From NCBI GenBank assembly GCA_025558095.1, contig JAIVFI010000005.1, positions 558,001 through 622,000 of the forward strand: a DNA stretch of 64,000 bases, read 5' to 3'. The notes beneath the pieces were generated by a model. It saw nothing but the letters and a program-made list of their open reading frames with translations, did not search any database and was not told the DNA's origin. Positions 23,962 to 34,936 of the stretch are shown here, piece by piece (the stretch's first letter is position 1; each line of letters begins with the position of its first letter). The translations under genes and the position numbers were made by a program. This DNA comes from Hyaloraphidium curvatum. Taxonomy: Eukaryota > Monoblepharomycota > Hyaloraphidiomycetes > Hyaloraphidiales > Hyaloraphidiaceae.

Positions 23962-25759
23962 ATGAAGCGTCCAGGCCGTGACGCAATGGAAGAAGGTCCC
24001 CAGTTGGAGAGCGACGCGTCGTCGGAGCTGAGCGAGCACTCGGACTCCTCGGACTCGGACGACGACCGGCGAAAGGCAGCGGGTTCAGCGCCGCGGCCTG
24101 CGGCCACCGTACCTCCTTTGGCTCGCACTGAGGCCCAACCTGCCGAGGCCGTGGAGCCGGAGCCCGTTCCGGAGATTCTGGACACTGCCCCCCACGGTCG
24201 AAGACCGAGGCGATCGCCACCTTCTCCAGTCGCAAGGAACGCAGAACCTCAGGATAATTGTTCTGTGCCTAGTCCAGCGGCATCCAGCCCACGGGGACGG
24301 TCAAAGTCGGTCACTATGGAGGTTGATGAAGAGGCCAACCTCGGACAAGGTCGCAAATCTACACGCGGCCGCGAAAAGCCGTCCAAATCTTCTGAGCCCG
24401 TCGAGATTGAAGATAGGGCGGTCGGTGCAAGCGGAGGACGTGGCCACCAGAAGGTTGCACGCCATCAGTATGCCCGCCTCTCGAGCGCATTGCACACGGC
24501 GGAGGAGAAACCAGACTATGATCCCAACACCGTGACGGGCAGCCCTGCGTCCCCCCGTGGTGTACTTCGAGAACGGCGACATGGTGAGCGCGCATCCATC
24601 GCCCGTCTATGTGCTTTGCTCATGAAGAGTCCAGAAATCATTGGGCTTCAAACTGTTTTCGATTCTTCCCGAGGAAAGCCGGTCGCGGCTTACCAATCTC
24701 CTTCCCGAGTACGAAAGGGAGAAGCTGAAGGCGAGCAGTGTTTTGGCGGACAAGGCTGCCGTGAATGAAACAGTGAGGGGCCTGGTGGAAAATTTCCGAG
24801 CTATTCAGCTCCGGGATCGCACGGCCGCGGACAAGCGCGGTGCCTACAGCGGAGAGGAAGACCCTACGCCCGAGTACGATGAGGACGCTGTCAAGGCCGC
24901 TTTGGACGGGTACCGCAGATTCGCTGCCGAGCACGCAAATACCCCCGTTCCACCAGAGGCCCTGCGGAAGCTTTTCGAAAGCAACCTGTTCCTGCAAACG
25001 GACTTCGACATCTGGCGGAACGAAATCGCTGTCGGCCACATGACTCCTGCTTTCCTTGCCGGGTTTGAAAAGTGGGCGAAGGAGAAGGAGCACACGACTT
25101 CGCAGAAAGACCAGCATTTCGAGGCGTGGTGGGGTGAGAGGCGGATCGAACGAGGCTGGTAGCAGGGTCGGAAAGCTTGCCCTCGCACGCGAAAGGCATT
25201 GACTAACACTTACCGCCACTCAGGGCCTCGAGAGAGATCACCCTACTAATGCTCATCAAGCGGAAGCTGGTATTGGCGGGCGACAGGCTGGTGTTCCGGC
25301 GCAACTTTTCCTTGATCAAGAAAGAGATTGAGCGAACCGTCGAGGTGGGAGTGGGGTCCGAATTCTGCACACCAAGTTTCTCACTCAAGTGGCCAGATTG
25401 AAGGCGTGGACATATCGTCCGGCCTGACGATCAGGATGCTGCCCGGAGGGGAGGGTCAGGAGGGCTCCGCGTCGAGCGCGGGCATGCTGATCGAAAAGTT
25501 GGACGCCCCGACTGCGATTGAACACGCCATTTTGGACGCCGATGGCCGCGTGGGAAGGCTACAGAGGCCCAACGGGAACGCGTGGAAGTGCCTGAAGCTT
25601 CTTCGCCAGGGCGGCGATGGGACGTGGATCGATCTCGGGACGCTGTGGCACGTGAGGTTGGACGAGTGGGAGCGCAAGACCGGGCAGGTCAACTCCCGGG
25701 AGGCAGCAGCTGCAGCCAAAGAGGAGAAATCGGGCAAAAGCAAGGGTAGGCGAAAATAG
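23962..25759 (+). CDS. ASXH/DEUBAD protein with RAMA-like C-terminal domain
   Basis: Best model: exons 23962-24424, 24543-24583, 24635-25158, 25224-25344, 25397-25759; 503 aa. The donor of the first intron is uncertain (24350, 24425 or 24440 all keep frame). The N-terminal ~150 residues are acidic and Ser/Pro-rich with basic patches. The DEUBAD/ASXH module begins at FKLFSILPEESRSRLTNLLPE and continues through LRKLFESNLFLQTDF..W and GHMTPAFL, matching the helix pattern by which ASXL, RPN13 and NFRKB bind and regulate UCH enzymes. The C-terminus (REITLLMLIKRKLVLAGDRLVF, then ILDADGRVGRL and NAWKCLKLL) resembles the RAMA domain, linked to adenine-methylation reading or modification systems. It is divergent from the UCH gene. 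Confidence 0.8.
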
Positions 25760-25873
25760 AAGCAGCCGTTCGCGCCCAAAGTCGATACCGGGTTTGATCT
25801 GGAGCGCCGGTGGCGGCCCCCGATCAACCCGCGCCTGCTCGTCGCACAGAACCGCGTGCGCGTCGTTTGCGAA

Positions 25874-26662
25874 ATGGCGTCCTCCTCGGCAACATCGGGG
25901 TCTTCTGCTTCGGCATGGGCCCTTTCCCTGCCGTCAACATCGTCGGCCGTGGCCAGGAGCGGGTTCGCCGAGCCGGCCGGCTTCAGCGCGTCCTCGTACG
26001 AGATTACCCGGCAAACAGGACCCGGCAAGGTGGAACGCTTCTCGAAAGAGCGGACGGACGGTCTCTGATCATCCCTGGATCGCGCAGAGGACAGACCGTA
26101 CGGTGGCCGCCGAGGACAACCAAGCCGAGCTGAAGCTCAAGGTTCGTCGACCCTGCGCCGGCATGGCTGCGCTTACGGCACGCTCTAACGTCTGGCACGG
26201 GCCCTCGCAGAAAGCCTGGGACGTGGTCTCGAACTCGGCGAAGGGCATTCCGATGAATGCCTTCATGCTATACATGTCCGGAGGCGGTGTCCAGATTTTC
26301 TCCATCATGATGACAGGAATGCAGCTGTGGAACGGCTTCCAGGGCCTCATGAACACGGACAAGGGTGGGACGAGGATCCGCGTGTCCGCGGCGGACTTCT
26401 GACAAGGGTGCCAACTGCAGTCTTCGAGCGATTCGTGATTGCGCCCGGCCCCACCAACCTAGCCAGCTTGGTCCAGCGCTCGAACCCGAATGCGCCCCTA
26501 CTTGGTCCTAAGCTGCTGTACATCCTGCTGCAGCTGGTGATCGCGGGTCTAGGACTCTACAAGATGTCGTCGATGGGCCTGTTGCCCACCGCGAAATCGG
26601 ACTGGCTGGCTTGGGAGTCGCCGCAGCCGTGGACTGAATGGAGCGGAGGCGGAGTGCGGTAG
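25874..26662 (+). CDS. EMC4: ER membrane protein complex subunit 4
   Basis: Exons 25874-26029, 26088-26141, 26211-26364, 26421-26662; 201 aa, the normal EMC4 size. EMC inserts tail-anchored and multi-pass proteins into the ER membrane. Family features are KKAWDVVSNSAKGIPMNAFMLYMSG, the first helix at VQIFSIMMTGMQLW, a second helix ILLQLVIAGLGLYKMSSMGLLP and the C-terminal SDWLAW...EWSGGG motif. The start is the first ATG of the frame; a GTG at 25856 is in frame upstream. It follows the DEUBAD gene by 114 bp on the same strand. Confidence 0.88.
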
Positions 26663-27223
26663 CTTTCTCGTGCGAGAAAGGGGAAACAATACCACGGTGT
26701 CGAGCAGGGCCGGGCCGGGCCTCGAATCCGAATAGCAGACCGGGAACCAGTTTCGGTCGGATACACCCGTGGATGTAATTCACGTCGGCTTGGACACGGA
26801 TCTTACGCTCCCGCGTTGATTTGCTGGGTCGGGGGCGTCGTTGTCAGCAGAGCTAGGTCCCTCTGACTACTGACGAACGCCCGCCCAACGCGCCCGCACA
26901 GCGTGTCCAAAGCGAGCAACCCGCGATAGGCCGAACCTCTATTAGGGAGCCGTCTGCTAGGCTGGGCTTTCCCTGTTGGCCGTTGCCCCTTGGCCCACCG
27001 CGTGGCACAGTTGGCCTGCCAGGGACTGCGCGGGGTCTACCCCACGCTACATTGCGGACCGAAGCGGCGCACCAGGCCGGATCATGACCATTCGGCTTAG
27101 CTAGCGCCCTTCTAACTCCGTCGCAACTGCGAGACCGACCCTGCGCGCGTGCCACTGCTGCAGGATCAAGTAATGGGCGGCCAGGGAGCACGCGTCGTCG
27201 GCTGAACAGCCTTTGCGACGCCA
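26663..27223. other. intergenic region, EMC4 to RasGEF
   Basis: 561 bp with no supported ORF, repeat or RNA gene. It contains the RasGEF promoter. Confidence 0.45.
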
Positions 27224-30200
27224 ATGGACGGGGATCCGCCCGTAGAGACTCTGCTGAGGGAAGCCAAAGGGCAGTACGCGGTTGGAAAGCGCAAGGTGGG
27301 GTTGGGCAAACAATGGTTCATGGCCTCGTCCCAACGCGGCCGCCCGACAGGACGCCTACCATGTTTACATTCGCGCCTTGGAGTCTATCGTGAAGGAGTT
27401 ACGGGATCCTCTGATTACCGGAGATGGTGCGCGGCTGCCGAAGCTCCCAAACGGGGTTCTGACAACGTTGTTTCCGCGCAGATAGGGACACTCCGACACG
27501 ACGCGAGGTTGCCCTCCGAGCAATGTCCACCGCGAGGACATGCTTGGACGAAGCCGGTCAAATCCTTCGATCTCTGCCGCCTCCTGGGATCGCTCCCCCT
27601 GCCCCTCCTTTCGCGTCGCGGTCTGCCCCCCTGCCCGCGCCACCTTCCAACGCACCTCCCCTGGCTCCTTTGAAGCCGCCTCGACTCCCTGTTGCTGCAG
27701 AAAGTTCTGCGGAAGTCTCTGCTGGTCCTGGAAGCGAGGACGGCACCCCACCGAGCAGCAGCATAACCGGAACGCCTCCCGCTTACTACGATGCGAATCA
27801 GTCGACGGAAAAGCCCAAGCCGAAACCTCCATTGCCGCCCAAGCCCCAGGGCGCGTCCACTTGGACGGCGCCCTTGCCGATGCCGATGCCTCTTTCCGGA
27901 GACGGCGGCACACCTGGACCCGGCTCCGCACCGCCTCCCAGCGTGTCGTCGCCGCTGCCAAACGCCACGCCTTTGATGCCCCCCGCACTTCCGGCTCGAG
28001 CAATTGCAAAGATACAGACGACGGAGATCTTATCCAAGGATCTGGATGCCCCTGCAGTGTCCGGAGGTCCTCCACCTCAACCGCCCCGGCCGACGTTACT
28101 TGGCGGGCGGCCACCCGTTCCCCCTCCCATCGTTGCGACGCCGTCTGCGACCGTATCCTGGTCATCTTCCGTCGGCGCCATTGGAAGTAGCTCGGAGTCT
28201 TTCGGTGAGGCGGGCTCCGACAGCTCGCTAACCGAGCATCGGGCGCCATCTTCAGCGTCGCCGACGCCTACTTCCTCGCGACCTCGATCCGTACCGGGGC
28301 GATTGGAGGGCAATCTGAAAAGCGACGTTTCACCGGGTCCGATGAGGCCTGCGAGTTCTTACTCGACGCAGCAGCAGAAGAAGCCGGGCGTTCCCAAGTC
28401 GTCCTTGGTCAAATGGCACAGCGACCTCGTCCAGCAGCTCGACCGCGTCTCCGCAGATCTAAAGCAAGTGCAGCTCGGAAGGGGCCGGAGGCACAGTGAT
28501 AGCGACTTCTCCGAAGGAGCGAAGACCGCCGTTGGGGACGTGCAATCTGCTTACGTCGCTGGAAACGGCGATCAGACGACGCTGTCCAGCAGCAACTACC
28601 TCTTCAACTCGTCGTCTCCTGACCCGGATAACGTGAACCATCTCAAGGGCTTGAAGGCTACGTTGGAGGTCCGCGCGGGCCGGGTCCTGTATCTCATCGA
28701 CCTTGCGCGCCGTACGAGTCTGCTTCAGCTCAAGCCGCACCATCTGGCCCATCAGCTTACGATCACGGAGCAGTTGCTGTTTCTCCAAATCAAGCCGCAG
28801 GATCTCTTGAACCACCACCCTCCACAGAATCCGAACCCAGCAATCCAAGCTTCCACGGACTTCTTCAACTACATCGCCCGCATCGTCGAGCACTCGATCC
28901 TGTCCGAGCCGACGCTGACAAACAGGGCGCGTGCCATCCACCAGTGGGCCAAGGTTTCGAGCCACCTGCTCCAGATCAGGAACGTGCAGACCCTGCGGGC
29001 CGTTTCTGCGGCGATGCGAACCCCCCCGGTGGTTCGCCTCAAAAAGACGTGGGCCGTGGTGCCCAAGAAGTCGATGAACTCGATCGAAGCCATCAGGAGC
29101 CTGCTCAGCGAGCAGAATAACTACTACGTTTACCGCGAATGGTGCGCAAGGGGCGGGGGCATAAACATCTCGGACATTCTGGGGAGCGCGCCGACGTCCA
29201 TCTCTTCGAGCCACAGCCACGGATCCGCGCTGCGCCTTCCGCGGCCCGCGGTCCCGTTCTTCGGCATTTTCATACACGACACGTACTACCTTTTGGCCGC
29301 GATGAAGAAGGAAGGCGTCGTCGGTCGTGAGTGCCGTCTCTCGTGTAATCGGTCGTCGTCTGACACCGCGGCAGCTTCAGGGACTTTGGACAACGAGACG
29401 GTGCTCAAGGATAAGCGAGTGCAGGACATTGTGGAGCAGATCGTCTACTATCAGTCCGGCGGCACTTACGCGCCTGTTTCGGGCGGAAAAGGGGACCTTG
29501 CCATGGGTAGCGGGAGTCGCGAAAGCAGCAGGGACTCGTTACACTTCAGGGAAGGTGGCACGCTCGGCGTGCTCAAGGGTATCGGGAGCGCCACGGCGAA
29601 TCTCGCTCGGAGGAGCACCAAATCTAGTGGTGTCGGCGCTACCGACGGTCCGGCCACGGCTGGAGCTCCCAACCTTCCTCCGACAATCGTGTCGGGTTCT
29701 GTCGACGAGCAGCTAAAGGAAATGGACGACGAAACCATGTCGCTCTTTACCCAGCATTGGATCCTTTCCCGCGATTGGTACACGGAGAAGGAGGTCGACG
29801 ACCTATCGGTCCAACGCGAACCGAAGGTGGAAGAAGACGTTCCGAGCCATTCCTACAGCGGACCCACCGTGGTGCATGTCGCCGAGAGGGCGGCGTCGTC
29901 GGCGATCTCCATGAGCTCAACCAGCACTGGAGTCACCCTCGTGGAGCGCGACAGCAACCGCGACAGCGTGGCGTCCAACTACCACGCCTTCCGCGACTCT
30001 ACCGCCTCCGATGTCTCTTTCTCGGAGATCGTGGACGCCGCAGCGGGGGCTTCCCAGGGTGCGAAGAAGTCATGGAGTCTGAAGAAGATGATCGGAGGGT
30101 TTTCCATCAGCGGAAGACCGGACAGCATCGCTTCGGATGCTATCGCGGAGCACCAAGGCCCCGAAGAAGAGCGGCGGGACGAGAAGAGAAAATCGGGCGG

Positions 30201-31062
30201 CGATGTCGTGGGGGAACCATCGACGGCGCCCGCAGCGTTCGGAACGCGCCCCAGCTCCGGCGCCTCGCCAACCCCGCGAGAGCTCATGGCACAGGCCGGC
30301 ATGCAGGCCAAGTCGTTGGCTGGGAAGCGAGGAATGGGATCTGGATCTGCTTCCGGAAACGTGGACGGCTCTTCGCTTGAGTTTTCGGACTCGTCGATCC
30401 TCAGCTCGCCCTTCTCGAGTCCTGGAACGTCGCGGCCAACCAGCGCGATTTCCACGCCAAACAACGCGAGCCTGGACGATGTCGAACCTCCGGGACCGCT
30501 GCCTGTGCGCCAACGGTCTTCGCGTTCCCCAGACCGCGACTATTCCTCATCCGCAGGCAGCACCGTCAGCGATCTTGCGCCTCGGCCCTTTTCGTATTTT
30601 GCACCGGCGTCTGGTGGAGCAATCGCATCTGATGCGATTGTTCAATCGACCGTCCACCGTCGGACATACAGCGGCGGCGATTCGCCCGTCTCTGCTCCGC
30701 CTGGAAAGCCCCCGCTGGGCGAGGATGCCCCTCGGGATGGCGGTGCACATGGATCCTTTTCAACGCTCAAGGCACACCAGCGAACGCATTCTGCGGGCCG
30801 GATGGTGGCAGGAATTCCGCCCCCTGCCTTCGGTGGTCAGCCACAGGGCCCGAGTCAGGCGGAGAAGTCGCTAGCAAGGCGGTCGACCGCGGCCACGGTG
30901 GCACGGATGCCTCCTAGCCCCGGTAAGGAGCGGCCTTTGTCTGCTGCGTCTGCAGCTGGACCCAAGGGACCTGTTGACCCGGGGAATGAGGCGAAGAGGA
31001 AGGCCATGAAGGGCGTGGCTCTCCCGGGGATGGCGGCGGGGCCAGGCGGGGCCCCACCTTAG
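27224..31062 (+). CDS. Ras guanine-nucleotide exchange factor with MIT-like N-terminus
   Basis: Exons 27224-27295, 27351-27426, 27482-29326, 29381-31062; 1224 aa. Residues ~5-80 (VETLLREAKGQY, DAYHVYIRALESIVKEL, REVALRAMSTARTCLDEAG) form a three-helix pattern like an MIT domain. A long proline-rich region with PPxPP and PKPKPPLPPKP SH3-type ligands follows. The CDC25/RasGEF catalytic domain spans about residues 460-720: LARRTSLLQLKPHHLAHQL, TNRARAIHQWAKV, LRAVSAAM, LKKTW and the helical-hairpin region ending VPFFGIFIHDTYYL. It should load Ras-family GTPases with GTP at membranes. The C-terminal ~450 residues are Ser/Pro-rich. There is no clear RasGEF-N (REM) domain. The last intron (54 nt) is in frame and stop-free, so it could be retained. 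Confidence 0.82.
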
Positions 31063-31628
31063 CTTCTGCACGGTTTCTTGAGGTCTCATGGTCTGTTGTT
31101 TCGTCGTCATGGAATGTCTATTGCTGCGCCGTTCGCCCTTAAGGTCCGGCCGCGTCTCCCACTCAAATCACTCCGGCGCAGCATGTGTCGCGCGGAGCGT
31201 CAGCTCGCCGCGTGGGAGGCGCTGCCGGACCTGGCGCCGCCGTTGAGGTGCGCAGGGCCACGGCGCGTCCCAGCTCGCTGAGCAGCGCTGGATTGTGCAT
31301 CCGGTCTCTCCTACCCGGTACGTGTTGTGGTAGCTACCATCCAATGACAGCGAGCCCCAAGTCAAATCCACATGCAACCCTTAGGCCTCGATCGCGCCGT
31401 GACTGGTTCTCCCAATCATCGTCATCATTGCCGCGCGGTGCCAGACTGTTTGGGGGTTTGGCGGACCTTGTCAGGAGCAGGCTGCTTTTTGGCGGGAGCG
31501 GGGGTGGCTTCGCAGGTCGACACAACTCCGAAGGCATCGGTGAATCCAACGGCGTCCCTATTAAAACTCGTACAAGAGGCCTCTCTCCGTCTTCCCTATC
31601 CAATTGCAGCGCCCGTCGTCCCTGAGGC
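31063..31628. other. inner boundary of right arm; convergent 3' region
   Basis: 566 bp. 31063-31362 is unique sequence after the RasGEF stop. 31363-31628 belongs to the right arm, downstream of half-transporter B'. Confidence 0.55.
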
Positions 31629-34500
31629 CTACTTCTGCCTGAAGTTGCAGAACCACAAGCACAGGTACGCCAGGATGAACCAGCCCACGCCCGTGATGAA
31701 CGCAACCGCCTAACAGCACAGAGTGAGCTCCGAACCGACGCCGACGCCCGTAGCAGCAACTTACCACGTAGAAACCGTCCGAGGTCGCTGCAAAGTTGTC
31801 CTTGCCGGGACCGACGATCGCACCCGACGAGTTACGGACGTACCACTCGAGACCACTGATGGCGTCGAGGAAGCCCTCCCCGGTGTCGAAGACGCACGGC
31901 GTGAAGCCCGGCAGCGGGTTCTCGACGAGCACGGTGGCCATGTTCATGATGCTCTTGGCCGTCACCGTCTGGTTGAGCGCCTGTTGGATCGCGGCCGTGT
32001 TGCTGGCGGGGATGTTGGCGGCGGCGGCAAAGACGGCGGTTGCGGCGGCGACGATGCTCTGCAGGTTCGAGATCACGTCGGCGGGATTGTTGGCCGCCTG
32101 GGCGGTGGCGAGCGACGTCTGCGCATTCTTGAGCGTCGTGCCCGAGTTCCAGAAGCTGGTGATGGTCGCGTTCTGCTCCGCCGTGGCTTGCGGGAAGGAA
32201 CCGAACGAGTTGAGCGTTTGCACGATGGTGGGGTTGGCGGCCGCCGCCTGGGCCGTGAGGTTCTTGGCCGCGCCGTAGTACCCCGTCAGAGCGGTGCCCC
32301 CCAAGTCGAGGGGCTTGATGAGGCTGGTCTGCGGGTCGTCGGTCTGGGTGCACGACAGGGGTTCGTCGAGGGCCTCATGCCGCACGACGGGGACGATGAA
32401 GCTGCGGGCGTACGAGAACCACGACCAGAACTCGCGGGCCGAAGGCGAGCGCGGGAAGAGGAAGGCGTCCGTGCAGTAGATCTGATGAGGCGGAACGGGT
32501 ACGTCGGTCGCGTCAGCCCAGGCGCGAACGAGCGAGCGTGCCGGCGATGCAGACCGAACTAAGAGCCAGACTGTAGAAGAAGTTGAGCGTGAAGGCCGCG
32601 TTGGCGTAGGGGATCGAGGCGGCGCCTGTGATGGTGCGACGTCAGAGGCACGCACCGACGACCGCGCACGACAAACGAACAGTAAGCGCAGAGCAGGTTC
32701 ATCCCGGTCGAGCCGAAGGTCACGGCGACGCCAAAGCCGAGGTACATGCCCACGTTGCGCTGGATCCACCCGGACATGGTGAACATGATCGCGCCCTGGA
32801 GACAGTGTCCATCGAGGTCAGATCGCTCGCGAAAGCGGCCGTTGTCGGAACCCACCTGGACCAGCATGATGCACGACAAAAAGATGAACTCGACCCAGAA
32901 CATGACGAGCAGGTGGCCGAATCGGTGGTAGTATCCTGCAGCTTCCTCGTGGTAGTAGGCCTTGCGCTTCTCGACCCAGTACGCGATCACGGAGGAGCCC
33001 CATCCGGGAATCATGACTGCGTAGGCAAAGATCTCGTTCTCGCGCGACAGCATGCCGGTGAGCGTGCGGGGGAGATTGAAGAAGGCACCGCCAAAGAAGA
33101 GCGCGACGATGATGGCCGAGATGATGCGAGAGGTCGACATGACGGGGTTGCGCGCGTAGACGAGCACCTGGCGCTTGAAGAGCTGGAAGAACTGCTGCCA
33201 GACGGGCGCGACCTGGTAGAATCCCATCTTGTCGGCGAATGTCGGCGTCTGGTCGGCCTTGGACACGACATCGTTGATGGAGCCCTGGCCCGAGTGGATT
33301 GCCTCGACCTTCTTGGCGAGGATGGTCCTCTCGGCCGAACCCTCCCAGGCCTCGATGAGGCGGTCGGGCTGGGCCGCGAGGGCGTCGGCGTAAATCTCGG
33401 CTGGAACACGACGATCGTCAGAGTGATCCGCCGCGGCCAGCCCGCCAGAACTCACCGGGGTTGCCGGCGACGGGGATGCCGAGGGACTCGAAGTACAGGA
33501 TGGCATCGACGACGCGGCCGTAGTAGCAGAGCTTGCCCTTGGCGAGCATGAGCAGGTAGTCGAACTGCGCGAGGATGGTGTAGGACGGCTGGTGGATGGT
33601 GGCGACACAGGCCAGCATACGCAGGCGCGTGACCTCGACGACGTTGGCGATGATCTCGCGGCCGGTGTTGGAGTCGAGGCCGGTCGTGGGCTCGTCGAGG
33701 AAGAGCACCGAGGCGACGGGGAGCAATTCCATGGCGACGTTGAGGCGCTTGCGCTCGCCGGTGGACAGGCCGCGCTGGAGGGCGCCGCCGATGCGCCGAT
33801 CCGAGCAGTACCCGAGGCGCATGACCTCGAGCACGTCGGAGATGCGCTGCTCGCGCTGCGGGGTGGTCCAGTTGGGCGGCAGCCGCAGCGCGGCGCCGAA
33901 CTGGAGCATCTCCTTGCAGGTGAGCTCGGGCGTGAGCAGGTCGTCCGAGGTGACGTAGCCGGACTCCTTGACGAAGGTGCGCTTGGAGAGCAGGGCGCCG
34001 TTGAGGCGGATGTCCTGCGTCCACTTGCCGGTGGTCTTGCGGAAGGCCAGGATGTCGAGCAGCGTCGACTTGCCGGCGCCCGAGGGGCCCATGATGGCGA
34101 GCGTCTCGCCGGGCTGCGGCGGGGAACGGTCAGGCGGGTCGCGGCACCGGCGCGGCGAGGCGCACCTTGCAGTAGCCCGAGACCATGTCGAGCAGGACCT
34201 TGGGCTTGCCGTCCGACTTGAGCACGCATGAGATGTCCTTGAACGAGAAGAAGGCGGGGTTGAGCTGGTTCGGGTCCGTCACGGCCCTGCAAGTCGCGGG
34301 TCAGAAGGGCGCGCCGGGAGCGGCAGCTGGACTCACCAGGAAGCCAGCCGCGCGATCTTGTCGCCGGCCTTGGGCAGGGCGATGGACGCCTGGCCCGTGG
34401 CGATCTTCTGCTCGCCGGCGGCGGCCGCCGCGTCCTGCACGGTGGCAGCGGCGTCGGCCACCACGGTCTGCGCCGCGACGGTCTCGGGGGCTCCCGACAT
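31629..34500 (-). CDS. ABCG half-transporter B', right copy
   Basis: Mirror of 18492-21363; the predicted 823 aa protein is the same wherever I compared the two copies, including Walker A GPSGAGKSTLLD, signature LSTGERKR and the Ala/Asn/Thr-rich external loop. Stop TAG at 31629-31631. Its 3' end faces the RasGEF gene, whereas the left copy faces the UCH gene. Confidence 0.87.
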
Positions 34501-34936
34501 GGCTTGGTTGGCCCTCGGTCGATTGGAGCAGTGCCTATAGGCTGCCTCAGGCGCGAACGGAACTGATGGCTGTTGACCACACCGGGCGGCGACCGTGGGA
34601 GACAGCCTGGGTCCAGGCCGTGGCAACAGCGGCGAAAAGGGGGACGGGTACCGCACTGGTCGAACCAATCGAACGTGCATGGAAGGACTCAAGACACCGC
34701 CGAATAATTCATCACAAGCATCGGAATTAGCCCTGTAGAAGGGAGGACGGTCGCGGTGCAACGGAAGTGTGGGTCTCGACTTTCCGGTCACCAGGTGCAA
34801 TCTATCTGTCTCCGAGCCGCCACCTGGTTGCTGTCTCCCAACCCCGCCACCCCTCACAAACGCCGCTCCCTAACGACCAAGGCAGCCTGCGAACGCAAGA
34901 CCAGCTCCACTCCGAACTTGCGCCGCACGTCCAGAC
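34501..34936. promoter_or_regulatory. shared divergent promoter of the right ABCG pair
   Basis: 436 bp, one base longer than the left copy because of a G-run difference. Otherwise identical as far as read. Confidence 0.55.

Noticed and set aside
31078-31281. Small plus-strand ORF after the RasGEF gene
   Set aside because: No recognisable protein pattern and probably 3' untranslated sequence.
34767-34936. Upstream extension of half-transporter A' giving an earlier start
   Set aside because: It exists because of a one-base G-run indel and is not preserved in the left copy; the frame also needs no intron only in that reading. The MEANPSAAAASDHAG start is shared by both copies.
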